Below, in pieces: positions 1 through 6,740 of a stretch of DNA of 7,013 nt (positions are counted from its first letter, which is position 1; each line of letters opens with the position of its first letter). A model generated the notes under the pieces. It was not told where the DNA came from and did not search any database. It saw nothing but the letters and a program-made list of their open reading frames with translations. Source of the DNA: an uncultured Verrucomicrobiota bacterium (GTDB taxonomy: Bacteria; Verrucomicrobiota; Verrucomicrobiae; Opitutales; Opitutaceae). The position numbers and the translations under genes were made by a program. Where the stretch lies: NCBI GenBank assembly GCA_946482165.1, contig CAMLQS010000270.1, forward strand, positions 1 to 7,013, read 5' to 3'.

Positions 1-70
1 CCGAGCATGGTTTCCGCCTCACGAAGCATCGGTTTATTTCGAAGACAGCGCCTAGACCCTCTTCGGCGCC
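1..70. other. Flank downstream of the small gene; nothing assigned
   Basis: No coding region can be supported here. A weak 5-bp GCGCC/GGCGC pairing around 49-69 lacks a following T-tract on the minus strand, so no terminator is called. Confidence 0.4.
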
Positions 71-1876
71 TCACTGCTGCTTACGGAAGCGGAGGTCCAC
101 GGAAAGCGTGTTGGTCTCGAAGGAGCCGGGGACGGGATTGAGGAGGAAATAACCGGCGCCGATAATCGCGTCGTCAGCGGGCGGCTGGCGGAGGATGCCT
201 TGAAAAACGACATTGCGCCTATGGGGGCGGGATGTGGTCGGGTTGGTGTCGGTCAGCGTGAACGCGCCGGTGAAGCGGCCGTTGGCGAGATTGAGCGAGG
301 TGATTCTCCAAGCGCTGGGATTGGCCGGGGGGGCGACGAGGACCGGGGCCAGCTTGTTGGCGGTCGTGACATTGATGGCGTCCGCCAGGTCGTTCTCGCT
401 CTCGCTGAGGTAGTCGGGACCGTAGTCGATGAAGGAAACGCCGGGGCTGAGGGGATCGTCGGCCAAGCCGAGCCGCTGGGCGAGCGTGCCGTCGGAGCCG
501 GGCCTTGCGGGGGGAGACCACGGGTCGAGCAGCATGAGCGAGTCGAGGGGACCGAAGCCCTCGGGGAAAAGTGCATCGGCGGCGCGAGGGGCTTTGCGCC
601 AGTAGAAGGATGCTCCGGCGGTGGCGGGCACGCGATAGCGGTTGGGATTCCCGGGTTGAGGCTGGAGGACGAATTCGGCGGACGCGTAGCTCGACGTCCG
701 GGTTCCGTAGGGACGGGCGAACACACGGTAGCCGTTCTCGCCGTCAGGCTTCGCGGCCGCCGTGAGAGTCGCTCCGTCGGCAAGCCGGCCGGTGAGTGTG
801 AGCGTGCCGTTGGCGGCAACGGAGGCCGTGGCGAAACCGGACCCGCCCGGGAAAAAAAGATCGAAGACGGAAGCCGCGTCGAGGAGGACGAGCGTGTAGG
901 CGGCGGCGCCTGGAAACGGGCTGGTCCGGGTGTAGGTGGCAAGACGAGTCGCGGGCGGGATATCGTAGAGGAACGATTCGTCGACGGAGCCGGCCTCGCG
1001 GAAATAAAGCGCGGCGGAGAGGCCATGTTCGCTTGCGAAGAAGCTTATCCGATAAACCTCGCCGCGGGCGTTGCGACGGGACGCGGAGCCGACCACGCCA
1101 ATCACCTCGCCGTCGGGGCCCAGTTTTCCGGAAAGCGGCATGGAGCCGCCTTCGCGGGCGATGTCGAGCCGGCCGGTGAAGGCGGCGCCGCGCGCGGGCA
1201 GGGTCAGCACCAATTTCCCGACCGGCGTGTCGAAGTCCGCGAGATCGAAAAGGAGCGCCTCGTAAGTGCCGGGGAAGGCGGGCAGGACGGCGAGGTTGCC
1301 CGGAACGCGTTCGACGATTTCGTAGTTGTTGTCCACGCCGCCGAGGACGGTGATCGGATAGTCGCCCGCCGGGCTGCCAAGGGTGGCGGTGGTGCGGGCG
1401 ACGGGGCGCCGGTTTAGAACCGCCGCGGTTTCGTCGGCGACGAAGCCCTCATACGTGAGCGGGAGCGGCGGGTTGGCGACGCCGAAGAGCCGGCGGGGCG
1501 AGCCGGCGGACACGCGAAGAGGCGCCTTGGCGACGACCAATGTGCCGCTGGCGGTGGCGGTGCGCGTCGGGGTGGTTTTGGTGGTGATCTGGACCTTGAC
1601 CGCGTAGGAGCCGGCGTTCTTGGGCGCGGCCAATTTGCCCGCGTAAGTGATCTTTATCGCGTAATCGTCGACGCCGCCCGGGGCGAGCGTGAGGTCGACT
1701 GCGGGGTCGATGACGGCCGGAACGCCGGAATAAACACGCTCCAGGTTGTTCAGTGAAACCGTGATCGGGCTCTCCTCCTGGGCGCGGGCCTTGCCGGGAA
1801 AGAGGCCTAGGCAGGTTGCGAGGGTTAGAACGAAGGCGAAAGCGAGACGATGGAGCGCGCGGACGGGGATGAACAT
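71..1876 (-). CDS. Secreted MBG-domain protein with shared C-terminal module (601 aa)
   Basis: The function is unknown; this looks like an exported all-beta structural or binding protein. Residues 1-32 form a signal peptide: basic start (R6, R10), hydrophobic core LAFAFVLTLATCLGLF, and an ARA|QEE signal peptidase I site. Residues 36-116 resemble the MBG/YGX-type repeat (VSLNNLERVYSG, then KNAGSYAVKVQ). Residues 118-197 are a second MBG-type unit (LRVSAGSPRRLFGVANPPL, TYEGF, AGDYPITV). Residues 198-601 are the C-terminal module shared with the upstream gene, with FTGRL (233-237), LTGRL (361-365), W426-KAP, GFGPL (440-444), LDPW (450-453) and a GAGYFLL ending. The mature protein has no cysteine and shows no catalytic motif, membrane helix or sorting signal. 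The ATG at 1874-1876 is the only ATG, GTG or TTG in frame after the upstream gene's stop, and the signal peptide fits it. There is no clear Shine-Dalgarno sequence. It lies 69 bp downstream of the large gene, probably in the same operon. The reading frame is very likely real; the role is open. Confidence 0.9.
   Translation of the reverse strand: MFIPVRALHRLAFAFVLTLATCLGLFPGKARAQEESPITVSLNNLERVYSGVPAVIDPAVDLTLAPGGVDDYAIKITYAGKLAAPKNAGSYAVKVQITTKTTPTRTATASGTLVVAKAPLRVSAGSPRRLFGVANPPLPLTYEGFVADETAAVLNRRPVARTTATLGSPAGDYPITVLGGVDNNYEIVERVPGNLAVLPAFPGTYEALLFDLADFDTPVGKLVLTLPARGAAFTGRLDIAREGGSMPLSGKLGPDGEVIGVVGSASRRNARGEVYRISFFASEHGLSAALYFREAGSVDESFLYDIPPATRLATYTRTSPFPGAAAYTLVLLDAASVFDLFFPGGSGFATASVAANGTLTLTGRLADGATLTAAAKPDGENGYRVFARPYGTRTSSYASAEFVLQPQPGNPNRYRVPATAGASFYWRKAPRAADALFPEGFGPLDSLMLLDPWSPPARPGSDGTLAQRLGLADDPLSPGVSFIDYGPDYLSESENDLADAINVTTANKLAPVLVAPPANPSAWRITSLNLANGRFTGAFTLTDTNPTTSRPHRRNVVFQGILRQPPADDAIIGAGYFLLNPVPGSFETNTLSVDLRFRKQQ
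74..1285 (-). other. Shared C-terminal module, copy in the small protein (about 404 aa)
   Basis: Residues 198-601 begin FPGTYEALLFDLADFDTPVGKL and follow the same landmark order: AFTGRLDIA, LTGRLADG, NGYRVFARPY, W426-RKAP, GFGPL, LDPW, GRFTGAF, VFQGIL and GAGYFLL. The largest length difference lies between LDPW and the final third (residues 454-522), where this copy carries a longer linker with ADDPLSPGVSFIDYGPDYLS. Confidence 0.7.
1286..1771 (-). other. Tandem MBG-type domains of the small protein
   Basis: Residues 36-116 (ITVSLNNLERVYSGVPAVI, ITYAGKLAAPKNAGSYAVKV, GTLVVAKAPL) and 118-197 (LRVSAGSPRRLFGVANPPLP, TYEGFVADE, SPAGDYPITVLGG, NNYEIVE) match the pair in the large protein motif for motif. 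The first unit is about 13 residues longer here, the extra being in its middle (LAPGGVDDYAIK and TTKTTPTRTATAS). Confidence 0.75.
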
Positions 1877-1945
1877 TTCGTGCGATATGAGGTTGCGGAT
1901 TTGGCGAGCAGCGAGTCGGGGAGGGGAGGCGTGCCGGGATGAGCG
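1877..1945 (-). other. 69-bp intergenic spacer, no terminator seen
   Basis: The spacer between the large gene's TGA and the small gene's ATG shows no stem with a T-tract, no obvious promoter and no Shine-Dalgarno motif. It is exactly 23 codons long in the common frame of both genes and contains no stop codon. Co-transcription of the two genes is the simplest reading. Confidence 0.6.
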
Positions 1946-4900
1946 TCAGGGGGCCTGCAGGCGAATTTCGCCGGCGACCGATTCGGCGCCGGAAACGACC
2001 GGGAGCGGAGCAAGCAGGAACTGCCCCGCCCCGAGAGTCGCGCCGCTTTCGGGCGAGCCGCCGGGAGGGGTGCGGAGCACGCCTTGGAAGGTGACGGTGC
2101 GCTGCTGACGCTTGATCGGAGTGGAGGAAACCAAGTCCGAAAGAACAAAGGTGCCTCGGAACGCGCCGGTGCCCGGGGTGAATGTGAGGCTGAACTTGGC
2201 CTGGTTGGCGGGGCTGGTGATCGGCGAGGTGATCTTGAAAGTGCCGGAGGGCGCCAGGATGCCGGAGACCGGAAGAGCCGGGCCGCGTTCGCCGAGAGAG
2301 AGGTCGTCGGGCGCGTAGACCAGGGAGAGCGGCTGGTTGGCGGCGGGCCGGACCCACGGGTCGAGAGTGAGCAGGGTTGTGAGCGGGCCGAAGCCGGCGC
2401 GGTAGGTCTTGGCGGCGGGCGCGGGGGCCTTTGCCCAAGTCAGATAAATGCCGGCCGCGGCCGGGACGTGGCGTCGCCCGGGGAAACGCGTGGTGTTCGG
2501 GTGGGCGAGGAAGGGCACTTCGCCGGCGATGAAGCTGTTTCGCAGGCCTGTGTAGGGTTGGGCGAAGAGGCGGTAGCCGCCTTCGTAATCGGGCGCGAGG
2601 TTGGCGGTGAAAGGCGTGGCGTCGCCGAGGCGTCCCGCGAGCTTCATGTTCCCTTTGGCGTTTATTGCGGCGGTGGCGTGGCCGGAGCCGGCCGGTTCGG
2701 CTTGGGCGGCCGACGAGGCGGGCGCCATGATCGCGGTGTGCGCGCCGCTCCAGGACGGTTTCTGGCCGGCGGGGGGGACGAACACGCGTTTGCCCGAGGG
2801 GGCGGTCAGCACGAGTTCGTCGCGGAACAAGGAGGCGGCGAAGTCGGCCTCGAAAACGAGGTCGAGGGCCAGGGTGTAGGGGCCGTCAAACCCCGGGACC
2901 GTGACGCTTGCGGCGGCGGCGTTGGCGAAGGAGTCGAGCGTGAGCGATCCCTTGAAGGGGCGGGCGATGCTTTCCCGGGCGAGCAGGAGCCGGCCGGTGA
3001 AGGCCCGGCCCGTCGCGGCGACGGTGAACTCGAGCTTGCCGGCGGGGGAGGCCTCCGCGTCGAACAGCAGGGCTTCGTAACGGCCGGCGAATGTATCCAC
3101 TTTCAACTTACCGGGGGAATAGGAGAGGACGTAGTTTGGCGCCGCGCCGCCCGAGACCTTGATGGGGTAGGAGCCGGCCGGGCTGAGGGTGCGCGCGGTG
3201 GTGGCGGCGACGGGACGGCGGGTAAAGGCGGACGCGTCGTCGCCCGGGGCAAAGCCCGAGTAGGACAAGGTGAGGGCGGGATTCGGTTCTCCGGCGAACT
3301 TGCGTTGATCGTCGGCGACGACTTGGAGGGGGCGTTTGTCGATCACGAGCTTTGCGGTGGCGCGGGCGTCGTCGGCGGTGGCCACGACCGTATAGGTGCC
3401 GGCGTTTGTCGGGGGCTCGGTCGAGCCGTTGTAGGTGACCACGAGCTCGCGCAGCCTCGGGGAGGGCTGGACCGAAACGGTGACTGGCAAGGGGGCGCCG
3501 CCGTAGGTTTGGCGGAGATCCGACAGCGTGATTTTAACCGGAGGCAGCGCGGCGACAACGAAGGTGCGGGTGACGGGTGGGGCGGGGATATAGACGGCGT
3601 CGCCGGGCTGGGTGGCCTTTAGGGTGACCGTGCCGGGCTGGCCGGTCAGGATGAGCTCGCCGTCGGTGATGCGCGCCGGGCCGGAGACCACGGCGACCGA
3701 GACGGGCAAGCCGGAGCTCGCGAAAGGAGAGAGGGTGGGGGCGTCGTCGCCGACGGTGAGGTTGGGCAGTTCCTGGTCGAAGACGATGGTTTGCGCGACC
3801 GAAGGCGGGGCCAGCGTCCAGGTGAGCTTTAATGCGCCGCCGTCGCCTTCGAGGGTGTCGAGCACAGCCCAGATTTCGTCTCCGGCGGCGACGGGGATGG
3901 TGAGCCGGCCATAGCCGCCGGGAGTGGAATCGGAGGCGAGCAGTTCCAAGGCGGCGGCGGAGCCGCCGCGCAGGAGGGAGAGGGCGGTGGGCTGCGAGCC
4001 GCCGGCCGTGTCGACGGTCAACTGACCCAGGCCCGTCGCGGTCCAGCGCCACCAGACGGAAAGGTTGGCCGGGCTGGGATCGATGGGTTGCGCGGTTGCG
4101 TCGATATTGGAGCCGGTGGTGGAGCCGGAGGCGCCGGTGACACGGAAGGCCGAGGCGGCGTTGTCGTTGGCCGGCGGCGGGCGCACGGTAAACGACACGG
4201 TGACGTCGGGGGCGGCCAGGTAGGAGAAGTCGCCCGGCTGCGAGGCGCGGAGGGTGACCTTGCCGGGCTGGCCGGAAAGAACGAGCCGGTTGCCCTCTTC
4301 GAGGACGGCGGGGCCGGAAACGACGTCGAAGAGGACGGGCAGGCCGGAGCTGGCGGAGGCGCTGAGAAAGAAGGGGTCGGCGGAGATGCCGACGTCGGGC
4401 GGAACGGGGAAATCAATCGTCTGGGCGAGGACCGGGGAGGTGAAGCTCGACGTGAAGCGGGCGGTGCCCGCTGGCTCAGCCAAGGTATCGATAACGACCA
4501 GATGAACAGCGCCGGCCATCACTGGAATTTCCAGGCGAGGGCGGATGTCGGGGCGGGTGTCCGAAGCGACCGGATCGAGATCGTCGAGCGTGCCGGTGTA
4601 TACGCTGATCGTGACAGGTGTCGGGCTCGCGGCGGCGTCCAAGGTCCAGATTCCGGTGGCCGGGGCGGTCCAGCGGAACCAGACGGAGCGTCGCGCGGGA
4701 AAGGCTTCCGCGCTCTCGGCGGTGGCGAAGCGCAGATCGAATTCCACCGTGTTCATGCCTTGCGAAATCGGAAGGGCGGCGGCGGCCTTGTCGTTTATCG
4801 GCGGGGCTTGGACGGTGAATTCGAAGATAGTCTCGGCGGGCAGGTAGGTGGCGTCGCCCGCCTGGGCGGCGCGAATGCGGATGAGGCCGGGGCTGCCGGT

Positions 4901-6589
4901 CAGGGAGGCCGTTGAGCCGTCGATTTGAGCGGGGCCAGAGATCAGGGTGTAGGCCACGGGCAGCCCGGAGCTGGCCACGGCTTCGAGCGCAACGGGAGGA
5001 GCGTCGATGGCGACGTCGGGCAAAACGGGCGCGGTGATCGTTTGCGCAATCGAAGGGACCTCGAGGCTCCAGGAGAGGCTCAAGGCGCCTTGTTCCCCCG
5101 ACGGACCATCGAGCGAGATGCGGTAGGTGGAATCTTTTGTGACAGGGATCGAAACCCCGCTCGCGCCGGGATCCGAGGCGGAGTCGGTCGCGAGAAGGGT
5201 GAGCCCGTTCAGGGATGAGCCGGACCAGACGGAGAGCGTCGCGGGAATGTCGCTGCCTTCGGTATTGATAGTCCACATACCGGAGGCGGGCGCCTTCCAG
5301 GTGAGCCAGATGGAGTGAAGGGCGGAGGCGGTTTCGCCGGCTTCGGCGGTGGCCCTCAGATTCGAGGTGGAATGCTGGCCCGCGGCGCCGGAGAGAGTGG
5401 TCGGGGAGGCGAAGGCGTCGTTGGCGGGGGGGGCGTAAATGGCGAGCCGTTCCCAGGTCAACGTGGTGGAAAGGGGCGATTCGACCGGCGTGTCGAGGGC
5501 GAGATAATAGGTCGCACCCGTGACCGCCTCGAACTCGACCAAGGCCGCGCCGGTGTCGTCGTTGGCGCCCGTTTCGATCAGATCCAGCGAGGCCAGGGTG
5601 GAGCCGGTGAAGACATAAAGGGAGGCCGCCGCGGAATCGGAGGGGCCGGTGCGGAAACGCCAGAGACCGTTTCCGGGCGCGGTCCATTTGAACCAGACGG
5701 AGGCCTGATGGAGGGCGGATTCCGTGGCTTCGGTCGTGGCGTCGGTTGTGTTGGCCGGAGCAGAGCCGGAGACTCCGGAGAGGGTGGAGGCCGAGGCAAA
5801 AGCGTCGTTGGCGGGGCGCGTGATCGACAGAGTGGTGACGGTGCGGGCCGCGGAGACCGCCGAAATCGATTCGGGGCCGTAGCAGACGAGCCGGTAGTGG
5901 TAGGTGACGCCGGGTTCCAGTTCGCCGATCAGGCGGCTGCTGGCGGGGGGATCGGCAAACTCGGTGAGAAAGGGGGCCGAGAAGTCGGCGGAAGTGGAGA
6001 CTTCCACGGCGTAGGAGACCGCTTCGGCCACGGGCGTCCAGCGCGCCGTGAAGCTTCGTTGACCGAGGTCGGTGTGGGTTTGGAGAACGGGCGGCCCGAA
6101 GGGCGTATAGGCCACGGTGTCGAGAAACGCGGCATCGCCAGGCGATTGCTCGACATGCGCGACGCTGCGCAGGCGCCAGCGCACTTTGGTCGGACCGGAG
6201 CCATCGACGACGAGATTCTCGGTTATCCATTCGTCCGTCGCTTGCAGGAAAGCGCGCGGGGCGGGGTCTTCGCCCACCGAGACCTCAAATTCGGAGACGC
6301 TCTCCTCGTTTAGATGGAGCCGCCACTTCCACGAAAGAAAACCGGGCGCGTTAACGGTCGTTTCCACCCATGCCGAGGTGTCGGCGTCGAGGAGACCGCC
6401 GGCCCGGGCGGCATCGATCCCGTCGGAGCTGACCGTGGTCTGCGAGGTCCAAGCGACGTCGCCGCCGGTATCCCAGGAGAGCGAGGGCGTGTCGAGGGCG
6501 AGGGCGAGGTCGGGGACATCCGCGCGTGACGGCGAGGCCAGGGAAAGGAGGGCGGCGGCGGCGAGCGACAGGCGGCGGAGTAGGGACAT
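1946..6589 (-). CDS. Large secreted multi-domain beta-sandwich protein (FN3-like, PPC-like/Ig-like repeats, MBG domains; 1547 aa)
   Basis: The function is unknown; it is probably an extracellular or surface, adhesin-like or ligand-binding protein. Residues 1-23 are a signal peptide (MSLLRRLSLAAAALLSLASPSRA|DV). Residues 24-165 are a beta-sandwich of the kind with TGGDVAWTSQTTVSSDGIDAA, WVETTV.APGFLSWKW and DAAFLDTVAY. Residues 166-254 are FN3-like (ARWTPVAEAVSYAVEVS, LEPGVTYHYRLVCYG). Then come four PPC-like A modules, with SVWFKWTAP-type motifs at 297, 426, 635 and 844, and three Ig-like B modules (AQTI...ASSGLPV...SGPA...PG) at about 511-595, 720-804 and 930-1016. Residues 1017-1084 and 1085-1165 are two MBG-type domains (LSDLRQTYGG, PTNAGTYTVVA; QRKFAGEPNPALTLSYSGF). 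Residues 1166-1547 are the tail shared with the downstream gene. C236 is the only cysteine seen. An in-frame TAG (6611-6613 complement) lies eight codons upstream, and the seven codons between contain no alternative start, so the ATG at 6587-6589 is firm. No clear Shine-Dalgarno sequence, C-terminal anchor or enzyme motif is seen. The module names are recognised by eye only. Confidence 0.93.
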   Translation of the reverse strand: MSLLRRLSLAAAALLSLASPSRADVPDLALALDTPSLSWDTGGDVAWTSQTTVSSDGIDAARAGGLLDADTSAWVETTVNAPGFLSWKWRLHLNEESVSEFEVSVGEDPAPRAFLQATDEWITENLVVDGSGPTKVRWRLRSVAHVEQSPGDAAFLDTVAYTPFGPPVLQTHTDLGQRSFTARWTPVAEAVSYAVEVSTSADFSAPFLTEFADPPASSRLIGELEPGVTYHYRLVCYGPESISAVSAARTVTTLSITRPANDAFASASTLSGVSGSAPANTTDATTEATESALHQASVWFKWTAPGNGLWRFRTGPSDSAAASLYVFTGSTLASLDLIETGANDDTGAALVEFEAVTGATYYLALDTPVESPLSTTLTWERLAIYAPPANDAFASPTTLSGAAGQHSTSNLRATAEAGETASALHSIWLTWKAPASGMWTINTEGSDIPATLSVWSGSSLNGLTLLATDSASDPGASGVSIPVTKDSTYRISLDGPSGEQGALSLSWSLEVPSIAQTITAPVLPDVAIDAPPVALEAVASSGLPVAYTLISGPAQIDGSTASLTGSPGLIRIRAAQAGDATYLPAETIFEFTVQAPPINDKAAAALPISQGMNTVEFDLRFATAESAEAFPARRSVWFRWTAPATGIWTLDAAASPTPVTISVYTGTLDDLDPVASDTRPDIRPRLEIPVMAGAVHLVVIDTLAEPAGTARFTSSFTSPVLAQTIDFPVPPDVGISADPFFLSASASSGLPVLFDVVSGPAVLEEGNRLVLSGQPGKVTLRASQPGDFSYLAAPDVTVSFTVRPPPANDNAASAFRVTGASGSTTGSNIDATAQPIDPSPANLSVWWRWTATGLGQLTVDTAGGSQPTALSLLRGGSAAALELLASDSTPGGYGRLTIPVAAGDEIWAVLDTLEGDGGALKLTWTLAPPSVAQTIVFDQELPNLTVGDDAPTLSPFASSGLPVSVAVVSGPARITDGELILTGQPGTVTLKATQPGDAVYIPAPPVTRTFVVAALPPVKITLSDLRQTYGGAPLPVTVSVQPSPRLRELVVTYNGSTEPPTNAGTYTVVATADDARATAKLVIDKRPLQVVADDQRKFAGEPNPALTLSYSGFAPGDDASAFTRRPVAATTARTLSPAGSYPIKVSGGAAPNYVLSYSPGKLKVDTFAGRYEALLFDAEASPAGKLEFTVAATGRAFTGRLLLARESIARPFKGSLTLDSFANAAAASVTVPGFDGPYTLALDLVFEADFAASLFRDELVLTAPSGKRVFVPPAGQKPSWSGAHTAIMAPASSAAQAEPAGSGHATAAINAKGNMKLAGRLGDATPFTANLAPDYEGGYRLFAQPYTGLRNSFIAGEVPFLAHPNTTRFPGRRHVPAAAGIYLTWAKAPAPAAKTYRAGFGPLTTLLTLDPWVRPAANQPLSLVYAPDDLSLGERGPALPVSGILAPSGTFKITSPITSPANQAKFSLTFTPGTGAFRGTFVLSDLVSSTPIKRQQRTVTFQGVLRTPPGGSPESGATLGAGQFLLAPLPVVSGAESVAGEIRLQAP
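1949..3094 (-). other. Shared C-terminal module, copy in the large protein (about 382 aa)
   Basis: Residues 1166-1547 begin FAGRYEALLFDAEASPAGKLEF and contain AFTGRLLLA (1196-1204), KLAGRLGD (1316-1323), GGYRLFAQPY (1337-1346), W1385-AKAP, GFGPL (1399-1403), LDPW (1409-1412), GAFRGTF (1475-1481), TFQGVL (1500-1505) and GAGQFLL (1520-1526). Nearly all have counterparts in the small protein. I do not recognise a named family for the whole module. The closing G.F.G.F...F.G.L pattern is familiar from secreted verrucomicrobial proteins. Confidence 0.7.
3095..3541 (-). other. Tandem MBG-type domains of the large protein
   Basis: Residues 1017-1084 (VKITLSDLRQTYGGAPLPV, VTYNGS, PTNAGTYTVVA, LVIDKRPL) and 1085-1165 (VVADDQRKFAGEPNPALTL, YSGFAPGDD, SPAGSYPIKVSGG, PNYVLSY) follow the two alternating MBG/YGX patterns common in bacterial surface proteins. 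The same ordered pair stands at residues 36-197 of the downstream protein. The pair sits directly before the shared C-terminal module in both proteins. Confidence 0.75.
3621..3645. repeat. Direct DNA repeat, copy 1 (B3 module)
   Basis: This 25-base stretch (agggtgaccgtgccgggctg followed by gccgg) matches 4251-4275 at 24 of 25 positions. The offset is exactly 630 bp, the 210-codon period of the A+B unit. It encodes the conserved GQPGTVTLK region of B3. Conservation at DNA level suggests fairly recent duplication or gene conversion between B2 and B3. Confidence 0.7.
4251..4275. repeat. Direct DNA repeat, copy 2 (B2 module)
   Basis: This is the partner of the stretch at 3621-3645, differing only by t for g at 4260. 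It encodes the GQPGKVTLR region of B2. The corresponding B1 stretch (near 4875-4905) has clearly diverged, so B2 and B3 are the younger pair. Confidence 0.7.
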
Positions 6590-6680
6590 GGCGGAGGGGG
6601 AGTCGTTTTCCTAGAGGAACGGGCGGAATAACCGGAGGACGAAATCCCGGGGTGGGAAAGAAAACGTGTAAAAAACGAAA
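6590..6680 (-). promoter_or_regulatory. Leader/promoter region of the large gene, elements unresolved
   Basis: Because the terminator at 6681-6709 should stop upstream transcription, a promoter for the 1547-aa gene is expected between it and the ATG at 6589. The minus strand reads T-rich next to the hairpin and then becomes pyrimidine-rich before the ATG (CCCCCTCCGCC). No purine-rich ribosome binding site lies within 15 nt of the ATG, and no convincing -35/-10 pair was found. The placement is inference from gene and terminator spacing. Confidence 0.35.
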
Positions 6681-6709
6681 AGCCCGGCACGCGGGCAGCG
6701 TGCCGGGCT
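6670..6709 (-). terminator. Intrinsic terminator of the upstream (partial) gene
   Basis: The 12-base arm AGCCCGGCACGC (6681-6692) is perfectly complementary to GCGTGCCGGGCT (6698-6709), with a 5-base loop (6693-6697). Read on the minus strand, the hairpin is followed by TTTCGTTTTTTAC, a T-rich tract. On the plus strand it is followed by a G/A-rich stretch, so it is oriented for minus-strand transcription. It starts about 30 nt after the TAA at 6741 and separates that gene's transcript from the large gene beginning at 6589. Confidence 0.9.
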
Positions 6710-6740
6710 CGGAGGAAGGGACGATGAGGGAGCGGGCGGG

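Larger units (their letters stand above)
3542..5818 (-). repeat. Coding repeat array A-A-B-A-B-A-B inside the large gene
   Basis: A units are about 125 residues: they open with PPAND(A/N)FA-type sequence, carry S(V/I)W..W.A(P/T) in the middle, and end in a calcium-free-looking beta pattern similar to bacterial pre-peptidase C-terminal (PPC) domains. They lie at about 5435-5818 (A1), 5060-5431 (A2), 4433-4804 (A3) and 3803-4177 (A4). B units are about 85 residues: AQTI, then ASSGLPV, SGPA, L(T/S)G.PG and (R/K)A.Q.GD..Y, an Ig-like pattern. They lie at about 4805-5059 (B1), 4178-4432 (B2) and 3542-3802 (B3). The motif-to-motif spacing of A units is 129, 209 and 209 residues. B units are 208 and 210 residues apart. 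The regular ~209-residue period indicates duplication of an A+B pair, with A1 as an extra unit lacking its B partner. Confidence 0.8.

Noticed and set aside
45..70. Possible terminator hairpin after the small gene (GCGCC/GGCGC)
   Set aside because: The stem is only 5 bp with a long loop and no T-run on the minus strand.
200..1417. Long plus-strand open frame (405 codons) opposite the small gene, and similar ones at 2084-3622 and 5315-6313
   Set aside because: Their translations are low-complexity Gly/Arg/Glu-rich text with no domain pattern. They lie wholly antisense to frames with clear signal peptides and conserved modules, as expected of high-G+C third-position bias.
1811..1822. Possible lipobox (LATC, residues 19-22) in the small protein, which would make it a lipoprotein
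   Set aside because: Thr at -1 is outside the usual Gly/Ala/Ser, the hydrophobic stretch continues past the cysteine (LGLF), and a good signal peptidase I site (ARA|QEE) follows.
3542..5818. Reading the repeated region as a CRISPR or mobile-element repeat array
   Set aside because: The repeats are long, diverged, in frame and protein-coding, with no short identical repeats, no inverted ends and no transposase.
6644..6672. TTTACA on the minus strand (6667-6672) as a -35 box for the large gene
   Set aside because: It overlaps the terminator's T-tract, and at 17 bp spacing the hexamer is CGGGAT, which is not a -10 box.
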